The notes under the pieces were generated by a model that saw nothing but the letters and a program-made list of their open reading frames with translations, was not told where the DNA came from and ran no database searches. From an uncultured Collinsella sp. (GTDB lineage Bacteria > Actinomycetota > Coriobacteriia > Coriobacteriales > Coriobacteriaceae), in the NCBI GenBank assembly GCA_902478995.1, contig CABSNF010000030.1, positions 1 to 24,867 of the forward strand: DNA of 24,867 nucleotides, given 5' to 3'. The translations under genes were made by a program, and so were the position numbers. Shown in pieces: positions 1 to 7,922 of the stretch (position 1 is its first letter; each line of letters begins with the position of its first letter).

Positions 1-47
1 GAGATCGCTCAGTGTCTCGTGGGCTCGGAGATGTGTATAAGAGACAG
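1..47 (+). other. Nextera adapter with index remnant (not genomic)
   Basis: Positions 29-47 are the 19-bp Tn5 mosaic end (AGATGTGTATAAGAGACAG), preceded at 14-28 by GTCTCGTGGGCTCGG, the i7-side Nextera adapter. Positions 6-13 (CGCTCAGT) sit where the i7 index belongs, and 1-5 (GAGAT) match the end of the P7 primer. This is library sequence left on the contig. Genome starts at 48. Translated, it gives the familiar contaminant peptide ending SLIHISEPTRH. Confidence 0.98.
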
Positions 48-843
48 GGCTTGAGTCGGTCGTGCCGGACGGCGTGCCACTGTTGGCCGTAGAGGAATCG
101 GTGCCCTGCGATTGGTTTTGGGTGTTCGAGGACGAATTGGCAGAGGTGGGACTGTCTTGCGTGTCGTCCGTCTGTGCCTGCTGATTCTGCGGCTGAGTGT
201 TGCCATTTGCATCGCTCTCGGTCGTGCGCGACGACAGGATTGGCTCGGGACGCTCGCCCAGACCCTCACCGGCAGTGGTTATAAGGATGGCGCCGGTGCA
301 GGCGATGACCGCGACGATGGCGATGGCGATCGAGAAGACGATGACCTTCTTTTGTGTCTGGCTGCGCTCTGCCGCCGCCTTGGCGCGCAGGCTGTTGGGG
401 GCGACGCGCGCCGTGGTCGCGCATCCCGCAACCTGGCGCATCTCCTGCGTGGTCGCGGCGCCACCTAGGTGCTCTTCGATATTGGGCTCAACGGGCTCGT
501 AGGCGCCGGTAGGGTAGTCGACAGCGGCATGCGTACCCTTAATTGCTTCGGCGCTGGCGGAGATAAAGTGGCGATAGACCTGCGAGGACACAACAGTGAT
601 GACTGAACTCACGGCGGCACCAATCACCGAGCCGGCAATGCCGATCTTTGAAGCAAGCGCCACGCTCGTGGCGGCAGCTGCGGCGCCGGCGATGATCTGG
701 GGAATGGAAATGTCGTCGAACAGACCCTTTTTGGGCGCGATGGCCATGGTCTGTCCGATGGAATGGTTCTCGTGCACGCCGTTGTTGAGCGATGCCGGCG
801 TCATGACGCGCGTGCGCGGCGCGTCGGTGTACTTGGTTGTCAT
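48..843 (-). CDS. partial membrane protein of unknown function (3' end missing)
   Basis: I do not recognise a named family. The frame opens at an ATG at 843 behind a GGGAGGG ribosome site and stays open for 265 codons until the adapter, so the C-terminus is missing. Residues 46-88 are a hydrophobic Ala/Gly/Ile/Val-rich stretch with small-residue spacing, probably one or two membrane passes. Residues 102-160 are hydrophilic. Residues 165-188 form a clear transmembrane helix after a KK pair. From about 200 onward the protein is a Ser/Thr/Gln/Asn/Asp-rich low-complexity tail, probably outside the cell. It is divergent from nadE across a 203-bp gap. A surface or envelope protein with a disordered extracellular tail is the best guess. 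The short plus-strand frames over this region are shadows. Confidence 0.75.
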
Positions 844-1046
844 ACGGGGCCCTCCCGGTGTAAATCTGCTTCGTTTCATGTAGCCATCAGGGTACCCACC
901 AGATGTGAATCGTACGTGACATTTAACAGATATCATCAACTCATCAATTGCTCACCAAGTTGGTGGGATGCGGTTACACCCGGCGGTTGAACTACAATAG
1001 GGCTTGCTAATTGTTGTGAATGGCGTCTACGCACGGGAGCATTCTT
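844..1046. promoter_or_regulatory. divergent intergenic region, membrane protein / nadE
   Basis: The centre is AT-richer than its surroundings. A TACAAT hexamer at about 992-997 is a reasonable -10 for nadE, but no convincing -35 is paired with it. A perfect 13-nt palindrome, CACCAAGTTGGTG, lies at 953-965 and could be an operator. No RNA element is recognised. Confidence 0.35.
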
Positions 1047-3026
1047 ATGAATCTTCACCTTTCTCAGTCTGATGGCTTTTTGCGTGTGGCGGCGGCGTCG
1101 CCGCGGATTCGCGTGGCCGATGTCGAGGGCAATGCCGAGGTTGCGCTGGCGGCTGTTCGCGAGGCTACCGAGCGCGGCGTCCGCGCGCTGGTGCTGCCCG
1201 AGCTTAACCTGACCGGCTATACCGCGGCTGATCTGTTCCATAACCGCACGCTGCTGCATGCCTGTGAGGCCGCTCTGGTACATATCCTCGACGAGACTCG
1301 TGGGCTGCCGATTGTCTTTACCATCGGTCTTCCCGTTGCAGTTGCCGAGAATATCTACAACTGCGCCGCCGTGTGCTGCGCGGGCGAGCTTTTGGGTCTT
1401 ACGGCCAAGAAGTATCTGCCCAACTATGGCGAGTTCTACGAGCGCCGCTGGTTTGCTCCGACGCCCGCAGATCCTGTGTGGGTCGAGTTTGCCGGTCAGG
1501 GTCCGGTTCCGCTGGGTTCGGGGCTTGTCTACCGCTGCTGTGATGAAGGTGCCGAGGACCTGGTGCTGGGCGTTGAGGTCTGTGAGGACCTGTGGGTGCC
1601 GGCGCCCCCTTCGACCGAGATGGCGCTTGCCGGTGCGACGGTGATTCTCAATCCGTCGGCCTCGGACGAGATTATCGGTAAGGCAGACTATCGCCGCAGC
1701 CTTATCTCCAATCAGAGCGCGCGCCTGTACTGCGCCTATGCCTACGCGGACGCGAGCGAGGGCGAGTCCACGACCGACATGGTCTTTGCGGGTGAGAACC
1801 TCGTCTACGAAAACGGCTCGAAGCTCGCCGCCACCAAACTGCTTACCTGCGATATGGCCGTCGCCGACGTTGACCTTGACCGCCTGGTTGCCGAGCGCCG
1901 TCGCTCGACGACGTGGACGAGCGCGGACGATGCGCCGGAGGCCACGACCGTTGAATTTTCGTTTGAGGGCGTGCTGGCAGACGAACCTGTCCTGCACGAT
2001 GCACTCGGCATCGACCGTGTCTTCCCCCGTGCGCCCTTTGTGCCGGCCGACCATGGCGACCTGGCCGAGCGTTGCGAGACCATCCTCGACCTGCAGACCG
2101 CCGGCCTCAAGACCCGCCTTGCCCATACGGGTACCAAGGCTGCAGTCATCGGTCTTTCGGGCGGCCTGGACTCCACGCTGGCACTGCTCGTGACAGTTCG
2201 CGCCTTCGATGCACTGGGGCTGCCGCGCACCGGTATCACGGCCGTGTCCATGCCCGGCTTTGGCACGACGCATCGTACCAAGTCGAACGCCGAGTCGCTC
2301 GCTCGCGACCTGGGTGTGAGCTTCCGCGAGGTTTCGATCCACGCGGCTGTGGAACAGCACTTCAAGGACATAGAGCACGATCCGACCGTGCAGGACGTGA
2401 CCTACGAGAACAGCCAGGCCCGCGAGCGTACGCAGATTCTGATGGATCTGGCCAACCAGGCTGGCGGTTTTGTCATCGGCACGGGCGACTTGTCGGAGCT
2501 GGCACTCGGTTGGGCTACCTATAACGGCGACCACATGAGCATGTATGCCGTCAACGCGAGCGTGCCCAAGACGCTTGTGCGCCATCTGGTGCGTTATGCT
2601 GCCGATGTCTTTGGCGGGCGTATTGCCGAGACGCTGCTCGACATCCTCGATACACCGGTGTCCCCCGAGCTTCTGCCGCCCACGGGCGATGGCGAGATCG
2701 CACAGAAGACTGAGGATTTGGTGGGCCCGTACGAGCTGCACGACTACTTCCTCTACTACCTGCTGCGTTTTGGCTTTGAGCCGGGCAAGATCTACCGCAT
2801 GGCGCTCAAGAGCTTCGAGGGCGTCTACGACGCCAAGACCGTCCACACGTGGCTACGTACGTTCTACCGTCGCTTTTTTGCCCAGCAGTTTAAGCGCAGC
2901 TGCCTGCCCGATGGTCCTAAGGTGGGCTCGGTGACGCTCAGCCCGCGCGGCGATTGGCGTATGCCGAGTGACGCCAGCTCGCGTCTGTGGCTTGCGCAGA
3001 TCGACGCGCTCAATCCAATTGACTAA
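1047..3026 (+). CDS. nadE: glutamine-dependent NAD(+) synthetase
   Basis: Catalyses the last step of NAD synthesis, amidating nicotinic acid adenine dinucleotide with ATP and ammonia taken from glutamine. The 659-residue protein has an N-terminal nitrilase-like glutaminase domain with the Glu-Lys-Cys triad visible: E52 in LPELNLTGY, Lys121/122 in AKKYLPNYGEF, C179 in GVEVCEDLW. The C-terminal synthetase domain carries the PP-loop SGGLDS at 371-376 and continues through GTGDLSELALGW. Length and domain order are typical of the long glutaminase-fused form. I chose ATG 1047 because GGGAGC lies 7 nt upstream; the in-frame ATG at 1020 has no ribosome site and would be very close to the probable transcription start. 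A terminator-like hairpin follows at 3095. The 636-codon frame on the opposite strand is a composition shadow. Confidence 0.95.
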   Translation: MNLHLSQSDGFLRVAAASPRIRVADVEGNAEVALAAVREATERGVRALVLPELNLTGYTAADLFHNRTLLHACEAALVHILDETRGLPIVFTIGLPVAVAENIYNCAAVCCAGELLGLTAKKYLPNYGEFYERRWFAPTPADPVWVEFAGQGPVPLGSGLVYRCCDEGAEDLVLGVEVCEDLWVPAPPSTEMALAGATVILNPSASDEIIGKADYRRSLISNQSARLYCAYAYADASEGESTTDMVFAGENLVYENGSKLAATKLLTCDMAVADVDLDRLVAERRRSTTWTSADDAPEATTVEFSFEGVLADEPVLHDALGIDRVFPRAPFVPADHGDLAERCETILDLQTAGLKTRLAHTGTKAAVIGLSGGLDSTLALLVTVRAFDALGLPRTGITAVSMPGFGTTHRTKSNAESLARDLGVSFREVSIHAAVEQHFKDIEHDPTVQDVTYENSQARERTQILMDLANQAGGFVIGTGDLSELALGWATYNGDHMSMYAVNASVPKTLVRHLVRYAADVFGGRIAETLLDILDTPVSPELLPPTGDGEIAQKTEDLVGPYELHDYFLYYLLRFGFEPGKIYRMALKSFEGVYDAKTVHTWLRTFYRRFFAQQFKRSCLPDGPKVGSVTLSPRGDWRMPSDASSRLWLAQIDALNPID

Positions 3027-3094
3027 GGTTGGCTAAATTGAACCAATACGGGGGTGGCAAGCGTTACACTTTTGCAATCTGATGGCCCGTATCG

Positions 3095-3127
3095 CGCGGC
3101 GCTCTTGTCGGAGCGCCGCGTTTTTTT
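3095..3127 (+). terminator. strong hairpin plus T7 tract between nadE and aminotransferase
   Basis: A 10-bp perfect stem (CGCGGCGCTC, 3095-3104, with GAGCGCCGCG, 3111-3120), a 6-nt loop and seven T residues (3121-3127) form a textbook intrinsic terminator. It ends only 18 nt before the next start codon, leaving no room for a conventional promoter after it, so it may also act as an attenuator in the aminotransferase leader. Confidence 0.85.
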
Positions 3128-3145
3128 ATATCGAAAGGTGGCACC

Positions 3146-4309
3146 ATGCAGGCATCGCAGCGTCTCGATCGCTTTGGCGCGGAGGTCTTCGCCTCGCTCA
3201 ACAACAAACTGCTCGCGCTGAAGGCTCAGGGCAAGACCATTTACAACATGAGCGTGGGCACGCCCGACTTTAAGCCGTATGACCACGTGGTCGAGGCGCT
3301 CACACAAGCCGCCCAAGATCCCGAGATGTGGAAGTACGCCCTGCGCGACCTGCCCGAACTCAAGCAGGCCGTGTGCGATTACTATGAGCGCCGCTTTGGC
3401 GTTTCGGGCATTACGCCGTCTATGGTGCAGTCGTGCAACGGCACGCAGGAGGGCGTGGGCCATTTGGGCCTGGCCCTGCTCGATCCGGGTGACACTATTC
3501 TGGTTCCCGATCCGTGTTACCCGGTCTTTGAGGCGGGTGCCAAGATCGCCGATGCCAAGCTCGAATACTATCCGCTGGTTGCCGAGCATAATTACCTGCC
3601 CTATGTGGCGGGTATCGATCCCGAGGTTGCTGATCGTGCCAAATATATGATCGTGTCGCTGCCCGCGAACCCGGTCGGCTCGGTGGGTACGCCCGAGGTC
3701 TACGAGGAGATTATCGCTTTTGCCCGCGAGCACGATTTGTTGATCGTTCATGACAACGCGTACTCCGACATCGTGTTTGACGGCGAGCCCGGTGGCAGCT
3801 TCCTGCAGTATCCCGGTGCGCTCGAGGTGGGCGTGGAGTTCTTCTCGCTTTCCAAGTCGTTTAACGTCACCGGTGCCCGCATCGGCTTTTTGGTCGGTCG
3901 CGAGGATGTGGTCTCGGCCTTTGCCAAGCTGCGCGGGCAGATCGACTTTGGCATGTTCTTCCCGATCCAGAAGGCCGCCATCGCGTGCCTTAATGGCCCG
4001 CGCGATGAGGTCGAGGCGCAGCGTCTGAAGTACCAGGAGCGCCGCGATGCCCTGTGCGACGGTCTTGAGGGCCTGGGCTGGGAGCGTCCCAACGCGCATG
4101 GCTCTATGTTTGTGTGGGCCAAGCTTCCCGGTGGTCGCACCGATTCCATGGCGTTTTGCGAGGAGCTTATGGAGAAGGCCGGCGTTGTGGTGACGCCAGG
4201 CGCGAGCTTTGGCCCTTCGGGTGAGGGGCACGTGCGCATGGCGCTGGTCCTGCCGCCCGATCAGATCACTTTGGCTGTCGAGGCCATTCGCGAGGCGGGC
4301 CTGTATTAG
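3146..4309 (+). CDS. class I/II PLP-dependent aminotransferase
   Basis: Fold-type I aminotransferase of 387 residues, normal for the AAT-I family. The PLP lysine is in SLSKSFNVTGARIGF, the conserved Asn-Pro is in SLPANPVGS, the PLP-contacting Asp/Tyr are in VHDNAYSD, and the C-terminal substrate Arg is in HVRMALVL. The start follows AAAGGTGG by about 5 nt. Substrate cannot be read from sequence: the relatives include LL-diaminopimelate, alanine and aspartate aminotransferases. Because the lysine operon at 8187-11988 encodes the acetylase route and no other aminotransferase is visible, this is a candidate N-acetyl-LL-diaminopimelate aminotransferase, but it lies 4 kb away and is not co-transcribed, so that is inference only. 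Confidence 0.85.
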   Translation: MQASQRLDRFGAEVFASLNNKLLALKAQGKTIYNMSVGTPDFKPYDHVVEALTQAAQDPEMWKYALRDLPELKQAVCDYYERRFGVSGITPSMVQSCNGTQEGVGHLGLALLDPGDTILVPDPCYPVFEAGAKIADAKLEYYPLVAEHNYLPYVAGIDPEVADRAKYMIVSLPANPVGSVGTPEVYEEIIAFAREHDLLIVHDNAYSDIVFDGEPGGSFLQYPGALEVGVEFFSLSKSFNVTGARIGFLVGREDVVSAFAKLRGQIDFGMFFPIQKAAIACLNGPRDEVEAQRLKYQERRDALCDGLEGLGWERPNAHGSMFVWAKLPGGRTDSMAFCEELMEKAGVVVTPGASFGPSGEGHVRMALVLPPDQITLAVEAIREAGLY

Positions 4310-4453
4310 AAACTTATTTCGGCTCGTCAATAGCTCGAAACCGATTTCGTACAGTTATTTTACGAATCCTGCAAATAATTTCGGTAAACGGTCGATATTT
4401 GGCTGCGAATAGGAGCATAATCAAAGTCCCGATTGGATGTATTGGGATTACGG

Positions 4454-4487
4454 CAAGCCGCTCGGGTCGTTCCCGGGCGGCTTGTTT
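4454..4487 (+). promoter_or_regulatory. leader hairpin upstream of ldh
   Basis: CAAGCCGCTCGGG (4454-4466) pairs with CCCGGGCGGCTTG (4472-4484) over 13 positions with a single G-U pair and a 5-nt loop, followed by TTT. The ldh ribosome site begins a few nt later. It resembles the leader hairpin of the preceding gene but has a weaker T tract. The remaining 4310-4453 is AT-rich and probably holds the promoter (CATAAT at 4416-4421 is a possible -10); I cannot fix a -35. Confidence 0.6.
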
Positions 4488-4510
4488 GTGGAGAGAGATG
4501 GGAGTTTCTA

Positions 4511-5461
4511 ATGGTTAACGAGAAGAAGGTCGCTATTGTCGGCTGCGGTTTCGTCGGTTCGTCTTCGGCGTTCGCGCTGATGCAGAGTGGTCTGTTCTCC
4601 GAGATGGTCCTCATCGACGTGGACAAGAACCGCGCTGAGGGTGAGGCTCTGGATATCGCGCACGGCATGACGTTTGCCGAGCCGATGAAGATCTACGCCG
4701 GCGATTATTCCGATGTCGCCGACGCCGCCATGATCGTCGTCACCGCTGGCGCTGCCCAGAAGCCCGGTGAGACCCGCCTGGACCTGGTCAATAAGAACGT
4801 CAGCATCTTTAAGTCCATTATTCCCGAGATTAAGAAGTCTGGCTTCGACGGCATTCTGCTCATCGTCTCCAACCCGGTCGACGTTCTGACCTACGCCGCC
4901 ATCAAGATGTCCGGCCTGCCCGAGGGCCATGTCATCGGCTCCGGCACCGTGCTCGACACCGGCCGTCTGCAGCAGATGCTCGGCGCTCACGTCGAGGTTG
5001 ACCCGCGCGATGTCCAGGCCTACGTCATGGGCGAGCACGGTGACTCCGAGTTCGTCGCTTGGTCCAGCGCTCAGGTTGCCGGCGTGCCGCTGAGCACCTT
5101 CTGCGAGCTTCACGGTCACCTGGAGCATGAGGCTGCCGAGAAGCGCATCGCCGAGGACGTCAAGAACTCCGCCTACACCATCATCGAGAAGAAACACGCC
5201 ACCTACTACGGTGTCGCTATGGCCGTTAAGCGCATCTGCACTGCCGTCATGCGCGATGAGCAGACCGTTCTGCCTGTCTCCTCGCTCATGGTGGGCGAGT
5301 ACGGCCTGTCCGATCTGGCCATCTCCATGCCGACGGTCGTTGGCCGCGACGGCGTCGTTTGCCGCGTTCCCGTGCCGCTGAACGATGACGAGCAGCATGA
5401 GCTCACCGTCTCTGCAAAGGCCCTTAAGGACATCATCGACAGCGTCGACTTCTCCTGCTAA
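4511..5461 (+). CDS. ldh: L-lactate dehydrogenase
   Basis: Cytoplasmic NAD-dependent reduction of pyruvate to L-lactate, the usual NADH-reoxidising step of a fermentative anaerobe. The protein has 316 residues. Visible features are the dinucleotide loop GCGFVGS (11-17), Asp36 for NAD rather than NADP, the substrate loop AQKPGETR with Gln83 at the specificity position (Gln marks lactate, Arg would mark malate) and Arg89, the substrate Arg152 in LDTGR, and the catalytic His176 in GEHGDSE. The frame is open further upstream, but GGGAG six nt before ATG 4511 and alignment of the Rossmann start fix this start. Codon use is strongly biased, suggesting high expression. A terminator follows directly. 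Confidence 0.95.
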   Translation: MVNEKKVAIVGCGFVGSSSAFALMQSGLFSEMVLIDVDKNRAEGEALDIAHGMTFAEPMKIYAGDYSDVADAAMIVVTAGAAQKPGETRLDLVNKNVSIFKSIIPEIKKSGFDGILLIVSNPVDVLTYAAIKMSGLPEGHVIGSGTVLDTGRLQQMLGAHVEVDPRDVQAYVMGEHGDSEFVAWSSAQVAGVPLSTFCELHGHLEHEAAEKRIAEDVKNSAYTIIEKKHATYYGVAMAVKRICTAVMRDEQTVLPVSSLMVGEYGLSDLAISMPTVVGRDGVVCRVPVPLNDDEQHELTVSAKALKDIIDSVDFSC

Positions 5462-5492
5462 ATCAAGCTCGCTAGAGCGAAAAGCTACAATG

Positions 5493-5528
5493 AAGGCGCC
5501 CGGATTCATGTGACCCGGGCGCCTTTTT
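5493..5528 (+). terminator. intrinsic terminator of ldh
   Basis: AAGGCGCCCGG (5493-5503) pairs with CCGGGCGCCTT (5515-5525) around an 11-nt loop, and the T run extends to 5528. It is a complete intrinsic terminator 31 nt after the ldh stop codon. Confidence 0.9.
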
Positions 5529-5603
5529 GGTGCATTGGGGACAGGTTTGTTTGCATCAAATGAGGTGCAATCGGTGCAAAACCAGCCTGTCCCCCTTGCA
5601 CCA
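5528..5603. repeat. long imperfect palindromic repeat (GGGGACAGG family)
   Basis: The outer arms are TGGTGCA (5528-5534) and GGGGACAGG (5537-5545), matched by CCTGTCCCC (5586-5594) and TGCACCA (5597-5603). Inner TTTGCA/TGCAAA segments continue the pairing, so the whole 76 nt can fold as one hairpin. A degenerate piece of it recurs at 6784-6813 and GGGACAG-type cores recur at 21471 and 24144. It looks like a REP- or MITE-like intergenic repeat. Confidence 0.75.
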
Positions 5604-5620
5604 TTGTTGATGGGAGGGTC

Positions 5621-6781
5621 ATGTCTGATTCGCCTAACTTTTTGACCTATGCCCAGACGGCCTTTGACTCGTTTGATGAGCGGCCGTTCTGCGCGGTGGA
5701 CAGTCTGGTCTTTGCCTGGTTGTCGTATTTGCGCCTGCCGGACGACATGCCAGAGCTTGAGGGCTGGCGGGGGCTTGACGTGCGCGAGCTGCTACGTGCC
5801 GAGTGCTATCGGGATATGGTTGGCGACCTGTGGAATCCAGAGGGAAGCCTTGCCTTGTTGGAGGCAGTGGCAGCAAATCCCAGATACCGCGGTGCGCGCA
5901 TTTGCGGCTATCGCGCCGTGAACGATGTTGCGATGACGGAGCAGTTTGCGGCCATGACGCTCCGATTTCCGGCAGGGTTTAGCTACGTTTCCTTCCGAGG
6001 GACCGACAGCACGATTGTGGGCTGGAAAGAGGACTTTAACATGGCGTTCCGGTGTCCAGTGCCGGCCCAGGAATCCGCGGCGCGTTATGTGGACGAGGCG
6101 GCGGATGCGATTGACGGGCCGCTCTTGTGCGGAGGCCATTCCAAGGGCGGAAATCTGGCTGTGTATGGTGCAGCGATGTGCTCAAGCGGTGCTCGCAACC
6201 GGATTGAGCGGGTCTTCTCCCACGATGGCCCTGGCTTTGTCGAGGAGTTTCTGAACGGAGACGCCTTTGCGAGCCTTTCTGGTCGTATTGATAAAACCCT
6301 GCCCCAGTCTTCGATCTTCGGCATGATGTTCGAGACGCAAGAGGACTACGCTATCATCGAAAGCACCGAGTTTAGCCTGCTGCAACACAATCCCTTTAGC
6401 TGGGTGGTCGACGGCTGCGATTTTGTGTATTGCGAACGCCTGTCTGCTGGCGCGCGATATGTTGATGGCTCTATTCGCGAGATGCTGCTTGCAGTGTCAC
6501 CTGGCGAGCGCGAGCGTTTTGTAGATGCGTTGTTCTCCGTGTTTGAGGCTACGGGCGCCGAACGTTTTGCGGATATCGCCGGGAACATGCGCGAGAACCT
6601 GCCTGTGATGCTCCGGGCCGCCCAAGGCTTTGACAAGGATACACGCCATTTTGTTTCGCAGACCATCGCGGCAATCCTTAGATGTGCATTGCTGCCCAAA
6701 CGTCCTCAGATCGACATGTCCGCTGCCGGTAAGAGTCTGGCAGAACAACTCGAGACCTGGCAGTCCGAGCTCCTGCGCTAA
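5621..6781 (+). CDS. DUF2974 (Mbeg1-like) alpha/beta hydrolase
   Basis: A 386-residue cytosolic protein of the Mbeg1-like/DUF2974 lipase-related family; no signal peptide or membrane segment is seen. The nucleophile elbow GGHSKGGN places the catalytic Ser at residue 174. The upstream strand YVSFRGTDST is the lipase-like segment carrying oxyanion-hole residues, and SHDGPGF after the elbow is a family-typical motif that may supply the acid. Substrate is unknown; lipase or esterase activity is inferred from the fold. GGGAGG lies 3-4 nt before the start ATG. The gene is bracketed by the long palindromic repeat (5528-5603) and a degenerate copy (6784-6813), directly after its stop. The rest of the family is mostly found in gut Firmicutes and Actinobacteria. 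Confidence 0.85.
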   Translation: MSDSPNFLTYAQTAFDSFDERPFCAVDSLVFAWLSYLRLPDDMPELEGWRGLDVRELLRAECYRDMVGDLWNPEGSLALLEAVAANPRYRGARICGYRAVNDVAMTEQFAAMTLRFPAGFSYVSFRGTDSTIVGWKEDFNMAFRCPVPAQESAARYVDEAADAIDGPLLCGGHSKGGNLAVYGAAMCSSGARNRIERVFSHDGPGFVEEFLNGDAFASLSGRIDKTLPQSSIFGMMFETQEDYAIIESTEFSLLQHNPFSWVVDGCDFVYCERLSAGARYVDGSIREMLLAVSPGERERFVDALFSVFEATGAERFADIAGNMRENLPVMLRAAQGFDKDTRHFVSQTIAAILRCALLPKRPQIDMSAAGKSLAEQLETWQSELLR

Positions 6782-6783
6782 CC

Positions 6784-6813
6784 ATTGGTGCAGAGAAACC
6801 TGGCCCCAATGCA
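6784..6813. repeat. degenerate copy of the GGGGACAGG palindromic repeat
   Basis: TTGGTGCA (6785-6792) is followed by AAACCTGGCCCCAATGCA (6796-6813), which matches the complement of the left arm of the 5528-5603 element with one change. It looks like a collapsed copy in which the centre has been lost. It starts 2 nt after the stop of the DUF2974 gene. Confidence 0.55.
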
Positions 6814-6848
6814 GCAATCTTCAATGCGCTTGGGGCGGGCTCGACCGC

Positions 6849-6854
6849 TATACT
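6849..6854 (+). promoter_or_regulatory. probable -10 element for nucleoid-associated protein
   Basis: TATACT at 6849-6854 matches the -10 consensus at 5 of 6 positions and lies about 39 nt before the chosen start. No good -35 is seen at the expected distance. Confidence 0.4.
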
Positions 6855-6892
6855 GGTTCGTGCCGAAATCGATCTAGAACGGAATGCCGTAT

Positions 6893-7897
6893 ATGAAAAT
6901 CAATCACGCGATTCTGCATATCCTGGACTTTGACTCTGCCGTTAACGTTATGAGCCAGCGCGAGCTCGATATCGAAAGCCGTACCGTGCGCAACTTCGTG
7001 ACCACGCATCTGCGCCGCGCACGAACCTCGGCCGACAATAAACGTGCCACGTTTGCCGAGAACTCTGCGTTTGGCGGCGAACTCAAGGGCTATTTCTTTG
7101 GCGAGCGCGAGTTCGTGGACCTGTCGCAGCAGATTGCGGAGTTCATCTCTTCCGAGCTCACCAAAGCCGAGAAAGCCGAGTCCACCGACGTGCTCGTGGC
7201 CGATTTTGACGACGATGAGGATGCCCGCTGGTTTGCCGTGATGCTGCTGGGCTCCAAGCAGGCTTTTATGCACGAAGTGGGCCGCGAGGAGGGGGAGGTG
7301 CGCAACGACATCGCGCGCCACTATGCCATTCTGCCAAACCCCTCGCAGAAGGTGCCAAGCTATGCCATCGTGCGCGCGAGCACCATGGAGATCGGCTATG
7401 TGGATAAGAAGCGTAAGATCGCCGGCGAGGACCGCATGCTTATCCCCGATGGCCTGCTGCAATGCGATACGGGCGTATCGGGCAAGGAAGTCATCGACAC
7501 CGTGACGCGTGTGGTCGAGGAGGTCGCTGAGGAGCACGGCGCCAATACGGCCGTAGCGCTCGCTAAGGTTAAGGCCGCTGTGGCCGAGAAGGTCGAGGAT
7601 GACGAGGAGCTGCCGCCTTGGGATATCGTCGATGAGGTCTTTGAGGACGAGCCGGTTATCAAGGAGAGCGTGCGTGCGGCGCTGACCGAGGAGAAGGTGC
7701 CCGAGCGCGTGCCCGTGGAGCGCAAGCAGGTCGAACGCGCGGCCGTGCGCAATCACAAGATTCGTACCGACACGGGCATCGAGATCAGCTTCCCGGCCGA
7801 GATGGGTTCGAATTCCGAGTACATCGAGTTCGTCAACGAGCCCAACGGCCTCATCTCCATCGAGCTCAAGAATATCGGGTCAATTGAGAATCGATAA
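6893..7897 (+). CDS. 37-kDa nucleoid-associated protein (NA37/YejK family)
   Basis: Member of the NA37 family (E. coli YejK/NdpA), nucleoid-associated proteins of poorly known role. The family start is visible as KINHAILHILD, followed by the FFGEREFVDLSQQIAEF region and the C-terminal HKIRTDTGIEISFPAE / YIEFVNEPNGLISIELKN segment. From ATG 6893 the protein is 334 residues, standard for the family. It is acidic between about residues 205 and 255. An in-frame ATG at 6884 would add three residues (MPY); I prefer 6893 because it fits the family start and gives a 9-nt spacing to GGA, but the ribosome site is weak either way. It is a single-gene unit with a terminator right behind it. Confidence 0.88.
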   Translation: MKINHAILHILDFDSAVNVMSQRELDIESRTVRNFVTTHLRRARTSADNKRATFAENSAFGGELKGYFFGEREFVDLSQQIAEFISSELTKAEKAESTDVLVADFDDDEDARWFAVMLLGSKQAFMHEVGREEGEVRNDIARHYAILPNPSQKVPSYAIVRASTMEIGYVDKKRKIAGEDRMLIPDGLLQCDTGVSGKEVIDTVTRVVEEVAEEHGANTAVALAKVKAAVAEKVEDDEELPPWDIVDEVFEDEPVIKESVRAALTEEKVPERVPVERKQVERAAVRNHKIRTDTGIEISFPAEMGSNSEYIEFVNEPNGLISIELKNIGSIENR

Positions 7898-7922
7898 ACT
7901 GCGCTTGAACTTCAGACAAAGC

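Noticed and set aside
112..502. Short overlapping plus-strand and minus-strand frames near the left edge
   Set aside because: The real coding frame is the minus-strand frame 48-843 that runs off the contig. One of the others ends in adapter-derived peptide.
936..2846. 636-codon frame antisense to nadE
   Set aside because: Codon positions mirror the GC-rich third positions of nadE, its translation resembles no family, and it has no ribosome site. nadE itself has intact catalytic motifs.
3082..3273. Arg-rich 63-codon frame as a regulatory leader peptide for the aminotransferase
   Set aside because: It runs through the terminator and past the aminotransferase start without a ribosome site, and no codon run matches a specific amino acid control; kept only as a note in the attenuator finding.
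3023..4330. 435-codon frame antisense to the aminotransferase
   Set aside because: Composition shadow of an intact PLP enzyme gene; low-complexity His/Arg/Leu-rich product with no recognisable domain.
4346..4366. TTCGTA/TACGAA inverted repeat upstream of ldh as a Rex (redox repressor) site
   Set aside because: The Rex consensus TTGTGAAnnnnTTCACAA is not matched in sequence or spacing. The palindrome may be fortuitous.
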